The position numbers and the translations under genes are program-made. The notes beneath the pieces are model-generated. The model was given only the letters and a program-made list of their open reading frames with translations, ran no database searches and was not told the origin of the DNA. A stretch of DNA of 35,793 bases from a candidate division WOR-3 bacterium (GTDB lineage: Bacteria > Hydrothermota > Tepidihabitantia > Tepidihabitantales > Tepidihabitantaceae): the NCBI GenBank assembly GCA_013177935.1, contig JABLXZ010000001.1, positions 1-35,793 on the forward strand, written 5' to 3'. Below, piece by piece: positions 24,057 to 32,456 of this stretch (position 1 is its first letter; every line of letters starts with the position of its first letter).

Positions 24057-25242
24057 CAAGCGCCTACTATTTGGAATTGTTGCCCTTTTTCTGGGGTGTA
24101 GCCCAAAGTTTGTAGGACCACCTATTGACCCCGAGCGGGTGGATAAAGACATCTGGAAAAGTCTCAATCGGCTCAATTCCTTCCGTTTCTCACTTTATTA
24201 TTATACTGATTGGCCCACAAACATATCTGCACGCTTTTCCGGTGGATACAATAGTCCAGATAAGGAGAAATGGGATGGTTATCTGGAACGAGAAGAATAC
24301 AGAAAAATGGTCCGAATCAGGGCAAGAGACGATTGGCAGTTTGTTCAGGAGGGTAAAGGCTGGTTTAAGATGCCCAGGGGTGTAGAGTCGAGAATTTTCG
24401 ACCAGATTGAGCATGTGTTACACAACGCTCAACTGGAGTTCATTGGGTTGGAAAAGGGGCGTTATCGGTATCGATTTAAGCCCAATCTTCCACTTCTTGA
24501 CCTGCCCGGATTAAAACAGATTGTTGGGGTTCTTGAGATAGATGCTAAATCAGGTTTACCGTTGCGGATTTATTGTTATGCCGAAGACAAAAGTGCCGTA
24601 TGGGATATGAGGTTTGAACGGTTTAATCGCACGGGCAGGATAAAATTTCCTTTTGTTCCAGCCGTGAGTGTAATTCTTGATGCCGCGGCGGCAAAAGGGA
24701 TTTTTAAAATAAACAGGGCGAAGTCGATTATCCGCAATCGATTAAAGTTTCTCGGGGTTGAATCTCAAATTAAGTCGTTAGATTTTTTATCATGCGATAA
24801 ATTTGAGGTGTTAATTGACCGCAACTTCTCCAATCCCACATTGAGACTGTTGTTTGGTATGGGACGGGTAGAAGTCTGGGATGCGGTATGGGCGGACAGT
24901 TTAGATTTTTCCGGTAAATCACTACCGGTTGCCGGCGACGCATCGAAGCGAGTTGTACTAAAAACATTACTGGCAAGTAATCAACAGTTGAAAGCCGAGC
25001 CGGTGCTTGACCTGCCGGTTGGAGCGCGGTTAAAGACGACAGTTCTTGCTGGACAAAGTAAGAGCAAGGGGTTAACGGTTCTGGTCCTGGATGGAGCGGT
25101 GCTGGGAATCGGGGTCTGGGAGGATGCCGAAATGTGTAGTTTCGCGGACATCGGGGGAGATGAGATAGTACGGGTCGTGGCGGCTCTGGCTTCGCAAGAA
25201 CCATTACCGTTTGGGTTTCAGGTTAACGTTCGGAACAATTAG
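24034..25242 (+). CDS. Lipoprotein with a C-terminal SecD-P1-like domain
   Basis: This 402-residue protein probably starts at a TTG (24034) with GGAAG 7 bases upstream, inside the end of the preceding gene. The signal is RLLFGIVALFLGC with lipobox LFLGC, lipid anchor at Cys22. Residues 40-210 form a beta-rich domain resembling LolA/LppX-type lipoprotein carriers (WDGYLEREEYRKMVRIR ... GVLEIDAKSGLPLRIYCY). Residues about 228-400 look like the periplasmic P1 region of SecD: RAKSIIRNRLKFLGVES matches the SecD pattern A..IIRNR...LGV. DKFEVLID matches DRIVVQL, GLTVLVLDGAVLGIGV matches RLAIVLDGKV.SAPV, and VVAALASQEPLPFGFQV matches L...LRSGALPAPL. No transmembrane SecD part is present. Translational coupling to the metalloprotease barrel suggests joint action. 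Confidence 0.66.
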   Translation: MNLATISNKRLLFGIVALFLGCSPKFVGPPIDPERVDKDIWKSLNRLNSFRFSLYYYTDWPTNISARFSGGYNSPDKEKWDGYLEREEYRKMVRIRARDDWQFVQEGKGWFKMPRGVESRIFDQIEHVLHNAQLEFIGLEKGRYRYRFKPNLPLLDLPGLKQIVGVLEIDAKSGLPLRIYCYAEDKSAVWDMRFERFNRTGRIKFPFVPAVSVILDAAAAKGIFKINRAKSIIRNRLKFLGVESQIKSLDFLSCDKFEVLIDRNFSNPTLRLLFGMGRVEVWDAVWADSLDFSGKSLPVAGDASKRVVLKTLLASNQQLKAEPVLDLPVGARLKTTVLAGQSKSKGLTVLVLDGAVLGIGVWEDAEMCSFADIGGDEIVRVVAALASQEPLPFGFQVNVRNN

Positions 25243-25276
25243 AAGGTTGGTTACTTTAATTTAGTAAGCAGGGTAG

Positions 25277-26314
25277 TTACTGGATGGGAGATGTGATATT
25301 AATCTGTCCTGCCAGTTGACCACATCCGGCTAAAATTTTGCCCCCTTTACTTTTACGGATGGTAACCGCAGGGAGATGCGGATAAAGGGCAAGGGCGAAG
25401 CGTTTGACCGCAGCCGGAGATGGCGGTTTGAAGGGCGCACTCGGGAAGGGGTTATAGGGAATCAGGTTGATTTTACAGGGGATGCCTTTAAGGAGGTGAG
25501 CAAGCCGCTGGACATCTTCGGGACGGTTATTAATCCCGTCGAGTAGTACATACTCGAAGGTAATACGGCGGTGAGTGCAGGCGTAGTATTCACGAATCGC
25601 TTCCAGTAGTATTTTAAGTGGATAAAGTTTGTTGACGGGCATCAGCATCGAACGGGTTTTGTCATCGGTAGCATTGAGGGAAACCGCGAGTCGAACCTGA
25701 AGGGGAAATGAGGCAAGACGAAGAATGCTTTCGGGAATGCCCGCGGTAGAGATGGTGATGCGACGGGCGCCGATTCTTAAACCGTAATCTGAGTTTATGG
25801 TTTTAACCGCTTCTAACACCTCATCTAAGTTGAGCAGGGGCTCTCCCATTCCCATAAATACAATATTCGTGGGTGTTGTTCCGGTTTGCCGGATTAGTGC
25901 CTGAATCTGTTCGACGATTTCAAACCATTTAAGGTTTCGTTTGAAACCGAGTTTTGGGGTTGCACAAATTCGACAGTTTAAGGGGCAACCAACCTGAGTT
26001 GAAACGCACGCGGTGCGGCGGTTCTGGTCGAAAAGCAGGACAGATTCAATGATGTTGTTGTCTGAAAGGGCAAGGGTGAGTTTGATGGTTGAATCAGGGC
26101 TGGAAAGGGTGCGGACTGGTGTCAGGTGGCTGATGTAAAAATGCTGACTGAGTTCCTGGCGGAACTGTTTGCTCAGGTTGGTCATCTCATCAAAACTGGT
26201 GGCGTGTTTCTGGTATAACCAGAGGAAAAGTTGGCGGGCACGGTATTTTTCCCAGCCCTGCTGTTCCCCATATTGGATAAGTTGCTCGAGGGTTAATGAC
26301 TTGATATCGGTCAT
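25277..26314 (-). CDS. rlmN: Dual-specificity 23S rRNA/tRNA adenine-C2 methyltransferase RlmN
   Basis: This radical SAM enzyme methylates C2 of adenosine 2503 in 23S rRNA and A37 in some tRNAs. The protein has 345 residues, the normal length. The cluster-binding motif is C110-x3-C114-x2-C117 in VGCPLNCRICATPKLGFKR. NIVFMGMGEPLLNLDEV, GARRITISTAGIP, LAVSLNATDDKTRSMLMPVN and CKINLIPYNPF follow in the normal order. The second catalytic Cys is Cys331 in ILAGCGQLAG. It starts 3 bases after the rodA stop and forms the end of the mre/mrd operon, a common but not universal place. Confidence 0.95.
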   Translation of the reverse strand: MTDIKSLTLEQLIQYGEQQGWEKYRARQLFLWLYQKHATSFDEMTNLSKQFRQELSQHFYISHLTPVRTLSSPDSTIKLTLALSDNNIIESVLLFDQNRRTACVSTQVGCPLNCRICATPKLGFKRNLKWFEIVEQIQALIRQTGTTPTNIVFMGMGEPLLNLDEVLEAVKTINSDYGLRIGARRITISTAGIPESILRLASFPLQVRLAVSLNATDDKTRSMLMPVNKLYPLKILLEAIREYYACTHRRITFEYVLLDGINNRPEDVQRLAHLLKGIPCKINLIPYNPFPSAPFKPPSPAAVKRFALALYPHLPAVTIRKSKGGKILAGCGQLAGQINITSPIQ

Positions 26315-26316
26315 TG

Positions 26317-27504
26317 CTATTCGGGTCGGGCAGAGATATTGAGAATGATACCAATCATTAGACAGCAGGTTAAGAGCGAGGAACCACCGTAACTGATGAA
26401 GGGCAGGGTAATACCGGTGATGGGTAAAAGTCCGAGTAACATACCGATGTTGACAAAAGTCTGGTATCCAAGAATTGATGCGAAACCGATGGCAATAAGG
26501 CTCGCGTTCTGGTCCCGGCTGTTGTAGGCGATAAGCAGAATCCGCCGGATTAAAATCCCGATAACGATAAGGAGCAGCAAAGAGCCGATGAAACCGGTTT
26601 CTTCGGCAATGGCGGAGAAGATAAAATCGGTGTGTCGATTTGGAAGAAAGCCGAGGCGTTTTTGGGTTCCGTGCAGGAATCCTTTACCAAACAGTCGACC
26701 CGAGCCAATGGCAATTTGAGACTGGATTGCGTTCCATCCCATCCCATGGGGATCAAACCAGGGCGCGAAGAAACTGATAATACGGGTTCGCTGGTAATCC
26801 TTGAGCATTGAGAGAACAACCGGTGAGAGAAGACCGAACACCGTGCTGGTGGCAAGAGCCGCGATCGCCCGGAAGAAGCGCATTCGAACGAACACAATAA
26901 TAGCGAGGAGAATAAAAAAGGGAATCCATAGATAAAGAGAGAACCCGGCAGCAAAAGAAAGGAAGGGCGTAAAGAGTAACAATATATGCAGTGGTCTTAG
27001 ACCCTGCCAGTAGAGCATTGCGGCAAAAGGCGGTATCAGGCATAGGGCGGTGCTCAGGTCGGGCTCAACGAGGATGAGCAAAAGCGGAATTACCATTATC
27101 AATATCGGTCCAGCAAGGCTGGCAAAGTTGGGCTTAATTTCTCGTTTATAACTTAAGTATTTGGCAAGCATTAGCGTGACGGCAATTTTAGCAAACTCTG
27201 AGGGCTGCAAAGAAATTGAGCCGATTTGGAACCAGCGCCGGGCACCTGGACCGGTGCCGAAGAATAGAACAGCGAGCAAAAGTAGTAATGTTAAGACATA
27301 AAGAGGTTCAGTTAAACCGTAGATGATGCGGCGCGGGATTAAGAAGAGTATAACAAGGCCGGCAAGTCCAATTGGAACAAATATTGCCTGACGAAAAAGG
27401 TAACGAATTCCGCCGGTAGAATAGATGGCAATAAGACCGATTGTGACCAAAACTAAAGTCAGGACGAAGAGGGTGATGTCGAATTGTCGCCGATTAACGC
27501 TCAT
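26317..27504 (-). CDS. rodA: Rod-shape peptidoglycan glycosyltransferase RodA (SEDS family)
   Basis: This SEDS-family glycosyltransferase polymerises lipid II for lateral wall growth, together with PBP2. The 395-residue integral membrane protein has about 10 hydrophobic segments. Family motifs include RRWFQIGSISLQPSEFAKIAVTLMLAKYLS, LVEPDLSTALCLIPPFAAMLY, the catalytic-region GSGRLFGKGFLHGTQKRLGFLPNRHTDFIFSAIAEE, and the end TGITLPFISYGGSSLLTC. It overlaps the PBP2 stop by 11 bases, so the two partners should be made in fixed proportion. Confidence 0.95.
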   Translation of the reverse strand: MSVNRRQFDITLFVLTLVLVTIGLIAIYSTGGIRYLFRQAIFVPIGLAGLVILFLIPRRIIYGLTEPLYVLTLLLLLAVLFFGTGPGARRWFQIGSISLQPSEFAKIAVTLMLAKYLSYKREIKPNFASLAGPILIMVIPLLLILVEPDLSTALCLIPPFAAMLYWQGLRPLHILLLFTPFLSFAAGFSLYLWIPFFILLAIIVFVRMRFFRAIAALATSTVFGLLSPVVLSMLKDYQRTRIISFFAPWFDPHGMGWNAIQSQIAIGSGRLFGKGFLHGTQKRLGFLPNRHTDFIFSAIAEETGFIGSLLLLIVIGILIRRILLIAYNSRDQNASLIAIGFASILGYQTFVNIGMLLGLLPITGITLPFISYGGSSLLTCCLMIGIILNISARPE

Positions 27505-29218
27505 AGGAAAAATAGGCTCGAATCAATTCCCCAACTATTGGTGCCGCAACCGTTCCACCGTGGCCCGCATTTTCTACTAAAACCGCAAAAACAACTTCGG
27601 GTGCTTCAGCCGGCGCATAACCAACAAACCAGGCGTGGTCCGGGCGGGGTGGGTTTTGAGCGGTACCGGTTTTGCCGGCGATGGTGATTTCCCCGTGTTG
27701 GGCAGCACGACCGGTCCCGAATTCGACGACCCGGGTGAGTGCTTTTTTCACCTGCCCAAGGTCCGGTTTGTTGATTGGCACATCGATGCGATAGGGTCGG
27801 GTTGTTTTTAACTGGATTCCGGCTGAATCAATTCGGGAGACAAGGAATGGCTTGTAGTAATACCCTTCGTTAGCGATACAGGAGTACAGGGTTGCCAGTT
27901 GCAGGGGCGTTAACATAATCTCACCCTGGCCAATGGCGAAATTGAGCATTGTACCTCTGGTCCATTTACCTTTTCCGTAACGGCGGTCAAGATACTCCCG
28001 GGAAGGAATATTACCCGGGCTTTCACCCGGAATATCGATACCGGTTGGCTTGCCGAGGTTCAGGCGTCGGCAGAATTCTACGAGGCTGTCAAGGCTGAGG
28101 CGCAGTCCAATCTGGTAAAAGTAAACATTGCAAGATTGTTCGATGGCACCAAGTAAGTTGAGTTTGCCGTGAGCGGACCAGCATCGGAATGTGCGGTTGC
28201 CGTAACGAAATGAGCCGGTGCAAGGTAAGAGGTTGGTTGTGGGCGTGACGACCTGGTCTTTCAGGGCGGCGAGCGCCACCAGCGGTTTAAATGTGCTACC
28301 AGGCGGATAACCTGAAGAAATTGCCCGGTTGTAAAATGGTTTGGACGGATTGTTGACGAGACTTTTCCAGACTGTCGGGTCGATGGTAGATAAGAAAATG
28401 TTCGGGTCGAACTGGGGCCGTGATAAAAGGCAGATGATTTCACCGGTTTTGACCGAAATACCTATGACTGCAGCTCGGTCATAGTTTTTTGTAAGTTCGT
28501 GGGCGAGTTGCTGGAGGCGGTGGTCAATGGTGAGATAAACATCCTTTCCGGGAATTGGAGGTTCGGGTCTTTTTTCAGGTAAAGGACCGATTTCTCGGCC
28601 CCGGGCGTCAACTTCAACAAATTCATAGCCATCTTTGCCGCGCAGGACCTTTTCATAGCTGGCTTCAACACCGGTCCGGCCGATATAATCCATGCGACGG
28701 TAAGTAGAGTCTTTAACAAGCTCCTCTTCGGTGACCTCTCCGAGATGACCGATGACATGGGCGTAAAGCTCCCGGTAGGGGTAATTCCGAACCGGGTCAA
28801 TTCGGATTAATACCCCAGAGAGGCGAAAGTTGTTTTCCTGAATTCGGGCAACAGTAGCCGGGTCCGCATTGCGATAGATTGTAACCGGTGAAGGGAAGGC
28901 AACAATTGGTTCCAGTCGCCGTTTGAGCTCAGCAAGGGGCAGATTGATAATGTTAGCAAGTAATGTCAGGGCGCTGTCGTTTGTTTCGGTGGGAATTACG
29001 GTAATGCTGAACGAAGGGCGGGTATCGGCAAGGAGAATGCCGTTACGGTCATAGATACGACCTCGTGGCGCCGGCAAGACAATTTTACGAATCCGGTTGC
29101 GGTCGCTCAACCGGGCATAACGAGCACCCCGAATTAGCTGGAGATAAGAAAGACGCAGACTCAGGATGCCAAACAGGATGATAATGATGTGGGTTAATCT
29201 TTTCAAGCGGTTTTTCAT
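27494..29218 (-). CDS. mrdA: Penicillin-binding protein 2, elongasome transpeptidase
   Basis: This class B PBP cross-links peptidoglycan during elongation. The 574-residue protein has one N-terminal membrane segment (about 9-28) and a pedestal/dimerisation region with PRGRIYDRNGILLADTRPSF and DYIGRTGVEASYEKVLRG. The transpeptidase domain has the active Ser in YPPGSTFKPLVALAAL, the SxN motif SCN in IEQSCNVYFYQIG, and KTGTAQNP near the C-terminus. The region HAWFVGYAPAEAPEVVFAVLVEN is typical of PBP2. It overlaps both neighbours (mreD and rodA) by a few bases in a conserved mre-mrd order. Confidence 0.95.
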   Translation of the reverse strand: MKNRLKRLTHIIIILFGILSLRLSYLQLIRGARYARLSDRNRIRKIVLPAPRGRIYDRNGILLADTRPSFSITVIPTETNDSALTLLANIINLPLAELKRRLEPIVAFPSPVTIYRNADPATVARIQENNFRLSGVLIRIDPVRNYPYRELYAHVIGHLGEVTEEELVKDSTYRRMDYIGRTGVEASYEKVLRGKDGYEFVEVDARGREIGPLPEKRPEPPIPGKDVYLTIDHRLQQLAHELTKNYDRAAVIGISVKTGEIICLLSRPQFDPNIFLSTIDPTVWKSLVNNPSKPFYNRAISSGYPPGSTFKPLVALAALKDQVVTPTTNLLPCTGSFRYGNRTFRCWSAHGKLNLLGAIEQSCNVYFYQIGLRLSLDSLVEFCRRLNLGKPTGIDIPGESPGNIPSREYLDRRYGKGKWTRGTMLNFAIGQGEIMLTPLQLATLYSCIANEGYYYKPFLVSRIDSAGIQLKTTRPYRIDVPINKPDLGQVKKALTRVVEFGTGRAAQHGEITIAGKTGTAQNPPRPDHAWFVGYAPAEAPEVVFAVLVENAGHGGTVAAPIVGELIRAYFSYER

Positions 29219-29658
29219 CTCTTCGAATGTCGGTAGAAGAGGGCAACGAGTGCTGGTTCGGCAACTGGGGTCAAGGCGAGCGTCAGGGTTGTAGTGAGCA
29301 GGAGCGAGCCAATAGTAATCGGGCTTTTATCCACAAGGTGGTATAAACCGTATTGCAAAATCAGTCCGATTAAGGTAAAAAGGAGGTTATGCCAGCGGTT
29401 GCGATAAAATAGATTGCGAACCGCAGCAACGCCGTAGCCGACGCCGCCTAATGCTAACATTTGAACACCGAGAGTGGTTGGGGTGACAAGGTCGAGACAT
29501 AAACCAGCCCAGATACCAAGGAGGGTAGCGGTGAGGCGGTTTTCGTAAAGAGCAAATACAATCAGGGCGAGGAGAACAACCTGGGGTCCAATCGGGAACA
29601 GTGTGCTCTGGAGTACAAACAGGAGGTAAAGGAAAACAAATGCCAAAAACTGGCGCAT
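29215..29658 (-). CDS. mreD: Rod shape-determining protein MreD
   Basis: This small integral membrane component of the elongasome has 147 residues with five or so hydrophobic segments (FLAFVFLYLLFVLQSTLF, VVLLALIVFALYE, LLGIWAGLCLDLVTP, NLLFTLIGLILQYGLY, LLLTTTLTLAL). The GIWAGLCLDLVTPTTLGVQMLALGGVGYG segment, split across helices, fits the family. GGAG lies about 6 bases before the ATG. It sits between mreC and mrdA, overlapping the latter by 4 bases. Sequence identity in MreD is always low, so position in the operon is strong support. Confidence 0.9.
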   Translation of the reverse strand: MRQFLAFVFLYLLFVLQSTLFPIGPQVVLLALIVFALYENRLTATLLGIWAGLCLDLVTPTTLGVQMLALGGVGYGVAAVRNLFYRNRWHNLLFTLIGLILQYGLYHLVDKSPITIGSLLLTTTLTLALTPVAEPALVALFYRHSKR

Positions 29659-29661
29659 GAT

Positions 29662-30489
29662 TTACTCCGGGATTTTTATTTCCGATGGCTGAAGGTTGTC
29701 AAGCCAGTCATCATGCGGGGCAACGGGTGTGATGACGACAAATACCTGTTCAACACGACTGATATTGATGAATGGTTTAATGCTTACCGGTTTAAACAGG
29801 GCATCAGGCTGTTCCGGAGTTTCCACAACTAATCCGAGGCGCAGTCCCTTAGGAAAGATGCCGCCGAGCCCAGATGTAACAACGGTATCACCAATCTGGA
29901 AGTCGGCGTCTTTATTGACATAATCCAGGACCAGTTTTTCTTCAGGGGCAGGACGGGCGAGGGCAATTTCGCGACTGCGGGCGTTCATAACCGCAACCCG
30001 AAAGTCGGGCTCAAAAATTGTCTGGACTAAAGCCTGGTGTGGGGTAATAGCGATGACACGACCAACGATGCCTTCCGGGACAATGACCGGAGAACCGATT
30101 CGGACTCCACCATTGATTCCCTGGGAAATGGTCAGGAATCGTTTTAGAGTGGTGAGGTCGCGGGCAATTACCCGTGCCCGCAGCAACTGCAGTGAGCTGG
30201 CGGAAAGCGCCATTGAACTTTCTGGAATGCCGAGAAAATGTTTTAAGCGGGCATTTTCGAGAGCAAGTTCAGCGGCGAGGCGAGCCAAGCGGTTGTTGTC
30301 ATCGGTGATTGTGGCAATTGTTGTACGGAGAGCGGCGATACCACGCAAGGGCGAGAGCAGTACGGTGGCGAACGGTGGTGCAATTTTTATTTTGGTATTG
30401 GGCGGTAGTAGATAGACTATCAAGGAAATAAACAATATCCCCCAGGAAATGCGGTCTTGCCAAGAGCCAACTTTTTTTGCCGGTGACAT
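29662..30489 (-). CDS. mreC: Rod shape-determining protein MreC
   Basis: This bitopic periplasmic scaffold links MreB/MreD to PBP2. From the chosen ATG the protein has about 275 residues: a short cytoplasmic tail, one membrane helix (ISWGILFISLIVYLLPP), a coiled-coil-like stretch (TTIATITDDNNRLARLAAELALENARLKHFLG), and the beta-domain with VIARDLTTLKRFLTISQG, GVRIGSPVIVPEGIVGRVI and GDTVVTSGLGGIFPKGLRLGLV, all typical of MreC. The ATG at 30489 is preferred over the TTG at 30510, but neither has a good ribosome site. It lies 31 bases after the mreB stop. Confidence 0.93.
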   Translation of the reverse strand: MSPAKKVGSWQDRISWGILFISLIVYLLPPNTKIKIAPPFATVLLSPLRGIAALRTTIATITDDNNRLARLAAELALENARLKHFLGIPESSMALSASSLQLLRARVIARDLTTLKRFLTISQGINGGVRIGSPVIVPEGIVGRVIAITPHQALVQTIFEPDFRVAVMNARSREIALARPAPEEKLVLDYVNKDADFQIGDTVVTSGLGGIFPKGLRLGLVVETPEQPDALFKPVSIKPFINISRVEQVFVVITPVAPHDDWLDNLQPSEIKIPE

Positions 30490-30520
30490 TTCAGGTAACA
30501 GGGTGGACAAGCACCGTGGG

Positions 30521-31564
30521 CTACTTGGTGCGGAGAATTAGTTTTTCGTTGACGCCGATATTTTCGAGGATTCGGCCCGCGCCCCGAACGACGCTTTCAA
30601 TTGGGTTTTCCGCCACATATACCGGTAGGTTGGTTTCCTCCTTAACTAATAAATCAAGCCCGCGCAAAAGGGCACCGCCGCCACACATATAAATACCCCG
30701 GTCAACAATATCGGCAGCCAGTTCGGGTGGGGTTTTTTCCAGCGCCAATCGAACCGCATCAACAATCAACGAAACCGGTTCTTCAAGCGACTCCCGGACT
30801 TTGGTCGAAGTGATGCGGATAGTTTTCGGGATGCCGGAGACAAGGTCGCGGCCTTTTACTTCCATCGTCTCTTCGGTGCCGGTAGCGTATGCCGAACCGA
30901 TGGCGATTTTGATGTTTTCCGCAGTTTGTTCGCCGATAATCAGATTGTAGTTCTTTTTGATGTAGTTGATGATTGCCTCGTCCATTTCGTCGCCGGCAAC
31001 GCGGATCGAAGCGGCATTTACGATTCCGGATAGGGCAACGACGGCTATTTCGGTTGTGCCACCGCCGATGTCGATGACCATATTGCCGGTGGGTGCATCA
31101 ACGGGCAGTCCGACACCAATCGCGGCAGCAATTGGTTCTGATACGAGATAAATCTCGCGGGCGCCTGATGCTTCAACTGAATCGCGTACTGCCCTTTTCT
31201 CAACTTCGGTGATTCCCGATGGGACACAGACTATCACACGGGGTCGGACAAAAAGTTTTTTGCGCTGGACCATGCCGATGAAGGTTTTGAGCATTATTTC
31301 CACCATACCAAAATCGGCGATCACGCCATCCTTCATCGGACGGACAGCCCGAACCCCTTCAGGTGTTCGACCCAGCATTCGTTTGGCTTCACTCCCTACG
31401 GCGACAACTTCGTGGGTTATCTCATCAACCGCGACAATTGATGGCTCGCGCAGTTCAATCCCTTTGCCTCGAACATAGATTAGCGTTGAGGAGGTGCCGA
31501 GGTCGATCGCGATGTCATTGGTGAAGCGTTCGGTAATGCTCTGGAAAAATGCGCTGATACCCAT
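30521..31564 (-). CDS. mreB: Rod shape-determining actin homologue MreB
   Basis: This ATP-dependent actin-like filament directs lateral wall synthesis. From the ATG at 31564 the protein has 347 residues. Motifs include NDIAIDLGTSSTLIYVRGKGI (phosphate 1), AVRPMKDGVIADF, RVIVCVPSGITEVEKRAV, EPIAAAIGVGLPV, MVIDIGGGTTEIAVVALSGIV (phosphate 2) and GIYMCGGGALLRGLD (adenosine). A TTG at 31609 with AAGGAA 7 bases upstream would add 15 residues and cannot be ruled out, but MGISAFFQSITERF is the usual amphipathic, membrane-binding start. It is the first gene of mreBCD-mrdA-rodA-rlmN and diverges from the tRNA-Arg unit. Confidence 0.95.
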   Translation of the reverse strand: MGISAFFQSITERFTNDIAIDLGTSSTLIYVRGKGIELREPSIVAVDEITHEVVAVGSEAKRMLGRTPEGVRAVRPMKDGVIADFGMVEIMLKTFIGMVQRKKLFVRPRVIVCVPSGITEVEKRAVRDSVEASGAREIYLVSEPIAAAIGVGLPVDAPTGNMVIDIGGGTTEIAVVALSGIVNAASIRVAGDEMDEAIINYIKKNYNLIIGEQTAENIKIAIGSAYATGTEETMEVKGRDLVSGIPKTIRITSTKVRESLEEPVSLIVDAVRLALEKTPPELAADIVDRGIYMCGGGALLRGLDLLVKEETNLPVYVAENPIESVVRGAGRILENIGVNEKLILRTK

Positions 31565-31619
31565 TAAACAAGCGTAATCTAAACTTCTTGTTAAGTCAAG
31601 TTTAAGCAAATCTGTTTCC

Positions 31620-31647
31620 TTGACACTTGGTAAATGAGATTTATAAT
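31620..31647 (+). promoter_or_regulatory. Consensus promoter of the tRNA-Arg / TPR / guaB unit
   Basis: Perfect TTGACA (31620-31625), a 16-base spacer and perfect TATAAT (31642-31647) are followed by the tRNA at 31658. Transcription is expected near 31654, giving a 5' leader of only a few bases for RNase P to remove. Confidence 0.8.
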
Positions 31648-31657
31648 GTGTTTATTA

Positions 31658-31731
31658 ACCCCTGTAGCTCAGGAGGATAGAGCGGCGGTTTCCTAAACCG
31701 CAGGTCGCCCGTTCGAATCGGGCCAGGGGTA
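31658..31731 (+). tRNA. tRNA-Arg (anticodon CCU)
   Basis: A full cloverleaf can be drawn. The acceptor stem ACCCCTG (31658-31664) pairs with CAGGGGT (31724-31730). The D stem is GCTC/GAGC, the anticodon stem GCGGT/ACCGC has loop TTCCTAA with anticodon CCT at 31692-31694, and the T stem GCCCG/CGGGC has loop TTCGAAT. The discriminator is A31731 and CCA is not encoded. It reads AGG codons. It is followed after 17 bases by the start of a protein gene without an evident terminator between them. Confidence 0.96.
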
Positions 31732-31748
31732 GAAAGGAGAAACCAAGA

Positions 31749-32447
31749 GTGAGAGTAAAACACCGCGTGGGTAAAGAGGAACTTAAAGAAGACAAGTTCC
31801 AGCAGACGGTTGAAAAAGTAGCAGAGTTCTATTACGCTGACCCCAGGCGGTTTTGGATTGGTGTTGCCGTTGGGTTATTGGTGATTATCGGGGTGATTTT
31901 GCTGATTCAGAATCGACCGAAACCCGGGGTTAACGCCGAAGCCGAACTGCGGTTGATGGATGCGCTGGGTAACTACTTTCAGGGTAACAATGAGTATGCC
32001 GAGCAGGCGCTGAAAGAACTGGCAGCAAAGTTTGGACGTGATTACGCTGGGATAAAGGCTCATTACTATCTGGGGAGTCTTTACCTCCGCCAGCAGCCGC
32101 CGCGCCTTGATGAAGCAAGACGGGAGTTTCGCACCTTTCTGAAAAAGTCAGGCCGGGACCCGGTTTTAACTCCAGCAGCATTAATGGGTTTAGCCGTGTG
32201 CGAAGAGAAGCAGGGTAACTATCTTAAAGCGGCTGGGCTCTACGAAAAAGTTTACCGGGGGTTTGCTCAATCACCGCTGGGGTTTGAGGGGATGATGCAG
32301 GCTGGTCGATGCTACCGGCAAGCCGGGGCGTTGGATAAGGCGGAAAAGGTTTACAACGACCTGTTGAAAAAAGAGAAAACTGGTCCGAAGGTTGAAGAGA
32401 TAAGAAGCGAACTTGCCTTTATTCAGGCTTTGAAAAATCGGCTGTAA
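31749..32447 (+). CDS. Membrane-anchored TPR protein, YfgM-like
   Basis: This 232-residue protein starts at GTG 31749, with AAGGAGA 8 bases upstream, right after the tRNA. A charged cytoplasmic N-terminus (about 1-34) is followed by one membrane helix (WIGVAVGLLVIIGVILLI, 36-53). The remainder is outside the membrane and made of TPR-like helical pairs: ALGNYFQGNNEYAEQALKEL, IKAHYYLGSLYLR, ALMGLAVCEEKQGNYLKAAGLYEKV, MMQAGRCYRQAGALDKAEKVYNDL. The layout matches YfgM/ancillary SecYEG-type proteins that assist envelope protein folding, but many TPR proteins share it, so the specific role is not certain. guaB follows after 9 bases. Confidence 0.82.
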   Translation: MRVKHRVGKEELKEDKFQQTVEKVAEFYYADPRRFWIGVAVGLLVIIGVILLIQNRPKPGVNAEAELRLMDALGNYFQGNNEYAEQALKELAAKFGRDYAGIKAHYYLGSLYLRQQPPRLDEARREFRTFLKKSGRDPVLTPAALMGLAVCEEKQGNYLKAAGLYEKVYRGFAQSPLGFEGMMQAGRCYRQAGALDKAEKVYNDLLKKEKTGPKVEEIRSELAFIQALKNRL

Positions 32448-32456
32448 TTGAAATAG

